Shown: positions 61,693 to 64,000 of the stretch, piece by piece
Layout of the letters: every line of letters starts with the position of its first letter
Numbering within the stretch: position 1 is the first letter of the stretch
NCBI GenBank assembly: GCA_030141605.1
Contig: JAQGDQ010000203.1
Coordinates: 315,001 to 379,000, forward strand
Direction of reading: 5' to 3'
Source of the DNA: Tubiluchus corallicola
Lineage: Eukaryota > Priapulida > Priapulimorpha > Priapulimorphida > Tubiluchidae
DNA: 64,000 nucleotides
The notes under the pieces: generated by a model
What the model saw: the letters and a program-made list of their open reading frames with translations, nothing else
What the model was told of the DNA's origin: nothing
Database searches by the model: none
Position numbers and translations under genes: made by a program

Positions 61693-62805
61693 ATGAAGAA
61701 ATCTAAAGACGTTTCAAAGCAAGTTGTGAGTACCATAAGTTGCATAGCTTGGAAATCATGTGATGACGATCCTTCAATGCCCATCAACCGTGAAATGGAA
61801 GAAAAGAATTTCACAGAAATTTTGATGATGAATGATATGTATAAAAGCTTAAAACCTTTGCTGCAATCTGCCAAAGTTTTTGGATTATTTCACGTACCAA
61901 ATCAATACCAGGAGAGTTTTCGCATGCTGTCATATTTTTCTAGAAGCACCACTTGGTCGTTCATTGTTTTTCTTGGTGTAGTGTCAATTTGCATAAAGTC
62001 TTTGGTTGCAGATGTACAACATGCTAACCTTACTACAGCCAGTGGTATTGCACAATCATTCGTCTTACTGTTGGAAGTAATTCTCACACTTGTGAGATTT
62101 TTTGCATTCATTGTTGGGTTCAAGATGAGAAAGGTGTTCATCGAGTTTGACAAGATGGCATGCAAGAGGAAATCATATTTTGCTAAATCTGATTCAACTA
62201 CAACCAAAATTTCTGTAACTTTTATATCCTATTTCCTGGCAGTAATTGGATGGGTTACAATGATTGTGACATTTGTTTATGCAGCAATTCATAAAGTAAA
62301 AGTTCATATCGGCAACGACAATAATACTATGGGCAACATAATTATATCAGCAGCATATCTCATTTACGACAAATTTCAACTCGCAGTGGTAATATTTCCT
62401 GCCTATATCACTACTTGTCTGTGTATCACCTTGATACAAAAATTTAAAAATGCAAAACTTGGTGAAACCACAGACCAGAATCTTCACGTCTTCTTAGAAA
62501 AGCAAACCAAATTCATTCATTTAATCAAAGTTATTGATGAGACAATGTCACCAATGCTTTTGATGATTTGTTTCGGAAGCTTCATAGTGGTCGTTGTTCA
62601 AATTTATCTTTACAGCCATAATTATCACTGTGACATTCCACCAGGTTATCTACAGGAATTTGTCCACGTGTTTTCTACTCTGCAAAGTTTTTCATTCCTA
62701 CTGATTCTTATCAGCTGCACAGCACTTCACGAAAAAGTCATGCAAGCTGAAAAAATTTTACATTCTATAAAGCGAAGTCAATTGGGAGAAATGGCCAGAT
62801 ATGAG
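61693..62805 (+). CDS. Gustatory-receptor-like chemoreceptor, large exon 2 (TM1-TM6; TM7 missing)
   Basis: 371 codons from ATG 61693, paralogous to 59375-60559. It has a shorter N-terminus, then KPLLQSAKVFGLFHVP, TTWSFIVFLGVVSICIKSL, ASGIAQSFVLLLEVILTLVR, YLIYDKFQLAVVIFPAYI and, from DETMSPMLLM onward, a 90-residue end that differs from exon 1 at only eight residues. It ends GEMARYE with donor GAG|GTAATT at 62805/62806, the same position and phase 0 as exon 1. Unspliced reading runs ten codons further to a stop. A candidate tiny phase-0 exon (63260-63295, PVQFITQVGVIQ) lies downstream but is unproven. Likely a chemosensory membrane channel subunit in sensory neurons, by family. Confidence 0.78.
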
Positions 62806-64000
62806 GTAATTACATTAAATAGTATCTTATGCTTATAAGGGACAGTTGTAGATGACGGAATGCTCAAAAAATCAAATCTCAAGTTCTGTTTTTGCTTGCT
62901 AATGGCATTCTAACAAAATATTATAAAGCACCTTTGCAAATACAGTTGCAATTATAAGACCATAATAAAATAATTAACTGATCAAATGAATTAATAATTT
63001 ACGTGTGAATGTTAAAATGTTACAAACTACAACAAAATTGCAAATGCAATGTTGCAAAGGCTATAAAGGCTACAAAGGTAGTTTTACAGTCTATTGTTCT
63101 GCTGGATTCTGCATATAAACAGATTGAATCACTTGAGCATGTATGTATAGGCTAACAAATTTAAATGTAAGCTTCATCCAAGGCTTGAAGGCCTGAAAGG
63201 TGGCTGCACATGACAGTATATCAGTTTATCCCCAACAATTATAGTTCTTTGTATTTTAGCCAGTGCAGTTCATTACACAAGTTGGGGTAATCCAGGTATG
63301 AAACTGTCTACACCATTGAGACTTTGCCAGTGGTGTAAATCGTGCCATCAGCTGCAAGTGAAAACAGAGGCAATAAGCACATTTACCCGTGACATCACGT
63401 AGTGTCACCTTTAAACGCACAAGATTCTTGTACAGATTTTGTAACTTAAAATTAACATTTATTATCACGTAAAGTAAAATTTTGCATTTTAGCACACTAT
63501 ATTTCTTTTATAAATTACTCCTAGAGTCACGTCTGAGGACTTCACGTATTTGAAATTGAAAAATTACAAAATCGTGTTTATCTTATTTGCAGTTAACTGT
63601 GCAAGGTCTGTGAAGACCTTTTTATTGCTAATTTGAAAGAATATGCTTTCGCTCATTGAATCATAAATGTTGACAATGCGTTTGTTTGCCGCTCCTCATA
63701 TTTTTGCTATGGACGTCTCCGAATGCCTAATGTTTGCTTATAAACTCTGCTTTTAACAGAGGCTTGTTATCTCACTAGTTTTTACCAAAAATTGTTTCCT
63801 GTCAACTACAGTTTTACTTGCTTCAAGAAGGTCGACCTATCACTACCAAGTTATTAATAAAAAAAATTTCTCGCCCTGTTTTTAAACCTGTTTTTTACTG
63901 TGGGAATGCCTCAGCATATTACCATAATTCAACGCTGTCAGTTCTTTAGAACTTCTGTCTTTCAGATTTTATGACATTTCTGACTTAAAAAATGACGAAG
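62806..64000. other. Downstream of receptor exon 2
   Basis: No clear TM7 exon was found. There is one splice-flanked 36-nt candidate (63260-63295) and one open run after an acceptor at ~63763 that does not look Gr-like. The shared 3' exons, if any, probably lie beyond the window. Confidence 0.4.

Noticed and set aside
63763-63890. Open run after an acceptor-like TTTTAACAG (RLVISLVFTKNCFL...)
   Set aside because: Phase 0 is open for ~40 codons, but it lacks a hydrophobic TM7 of the right length or a TYxxxxxQF-like end.

Overview
The window looks like nuclear DNA of an AT-rich invertebrate animal, most likely a protostome. Genes have GT..AG introns, metazoan families (LRRFIP, Shaker-type Kv1, BTB-BACK, gustatory-receptor-like proteins), and many microsatellites and degraded transposons. 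Arthropod-type chemoreceptor exons and marine-invertebrate-style repeats point to an arthropod or related protostome. I cannot fix the phylum from sequence alone.

Layout, left to right. (1) 304-3586: the last five coding exons of an LRRFIP (flightless-I-interacting) coiled-coil gene on the plus strand. The first intron is filled by a ~1.1 kb DNA-transposon-like inverted repeat that contains a smaller MITE. The probable long 3'UTR ends near 5550, with a perfect 18-bp hairpin beside two poly(A) signals. (2) ~8040-9420: a decayed array of EGF-like repeats (pseudogene). (3) 11146-14320: the C-terminal four exons of a single-pass membrane protein with a probable C-type-lectin-like ectodomain half, an acidic cytoplasmic tail and two PPxY motifs; its introns carry a LINE fragment and a ~250-bp (TATAT)n block. 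(4) 14.4-42 kb: a long stretch with no supportable gene. It holds a 19-bp minisatellite, a 5S-rRNA-derived relic, MITEs, a possible LTR, an RTE-like 3' tail and microsatellites. (5) 42192-43154: a compact pogo/Tigger-type transposon with perfect 30-bp terminal inverted repeats. It encodes only the DNA-binding half of a transposase. (6) 44102-45598: an intronless, complete, divergent Shaker-type potassium channel. (7) 45.6-56 kb: repeats, a 60-bp tandem duplication, a tRNA-derived SINE head, a second MITE copy and a decayed 2.8-kb LINE on the minus strand. (8) 56817-58154: an intronless BTB-BACK protein with an unusual MATH-like C-terminus. (9) 59375-62805: two large tandem exons of gustatory-receptor-like seven-helix receptors. 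Both stop at the same splice-donor position and both lack the last transmembrane segment.

The genes do not form one pathway. The most interesting biology is the receptor exon pair. Their last 90 codons are almost identical while the rest has diverged, and no TM7 exon is visible between them. This fits either tandem paralogues homogenised by gene conversion or alternative first exons spliced to shared 3' exons outside the window. Other points worth following are the HTH-only pogo element, the BTB-BACK-MATH-like architecture, and the Kv1 channel with a phenylalanine at the outer pore-mouth position and a proline in the S4-S5 linker.
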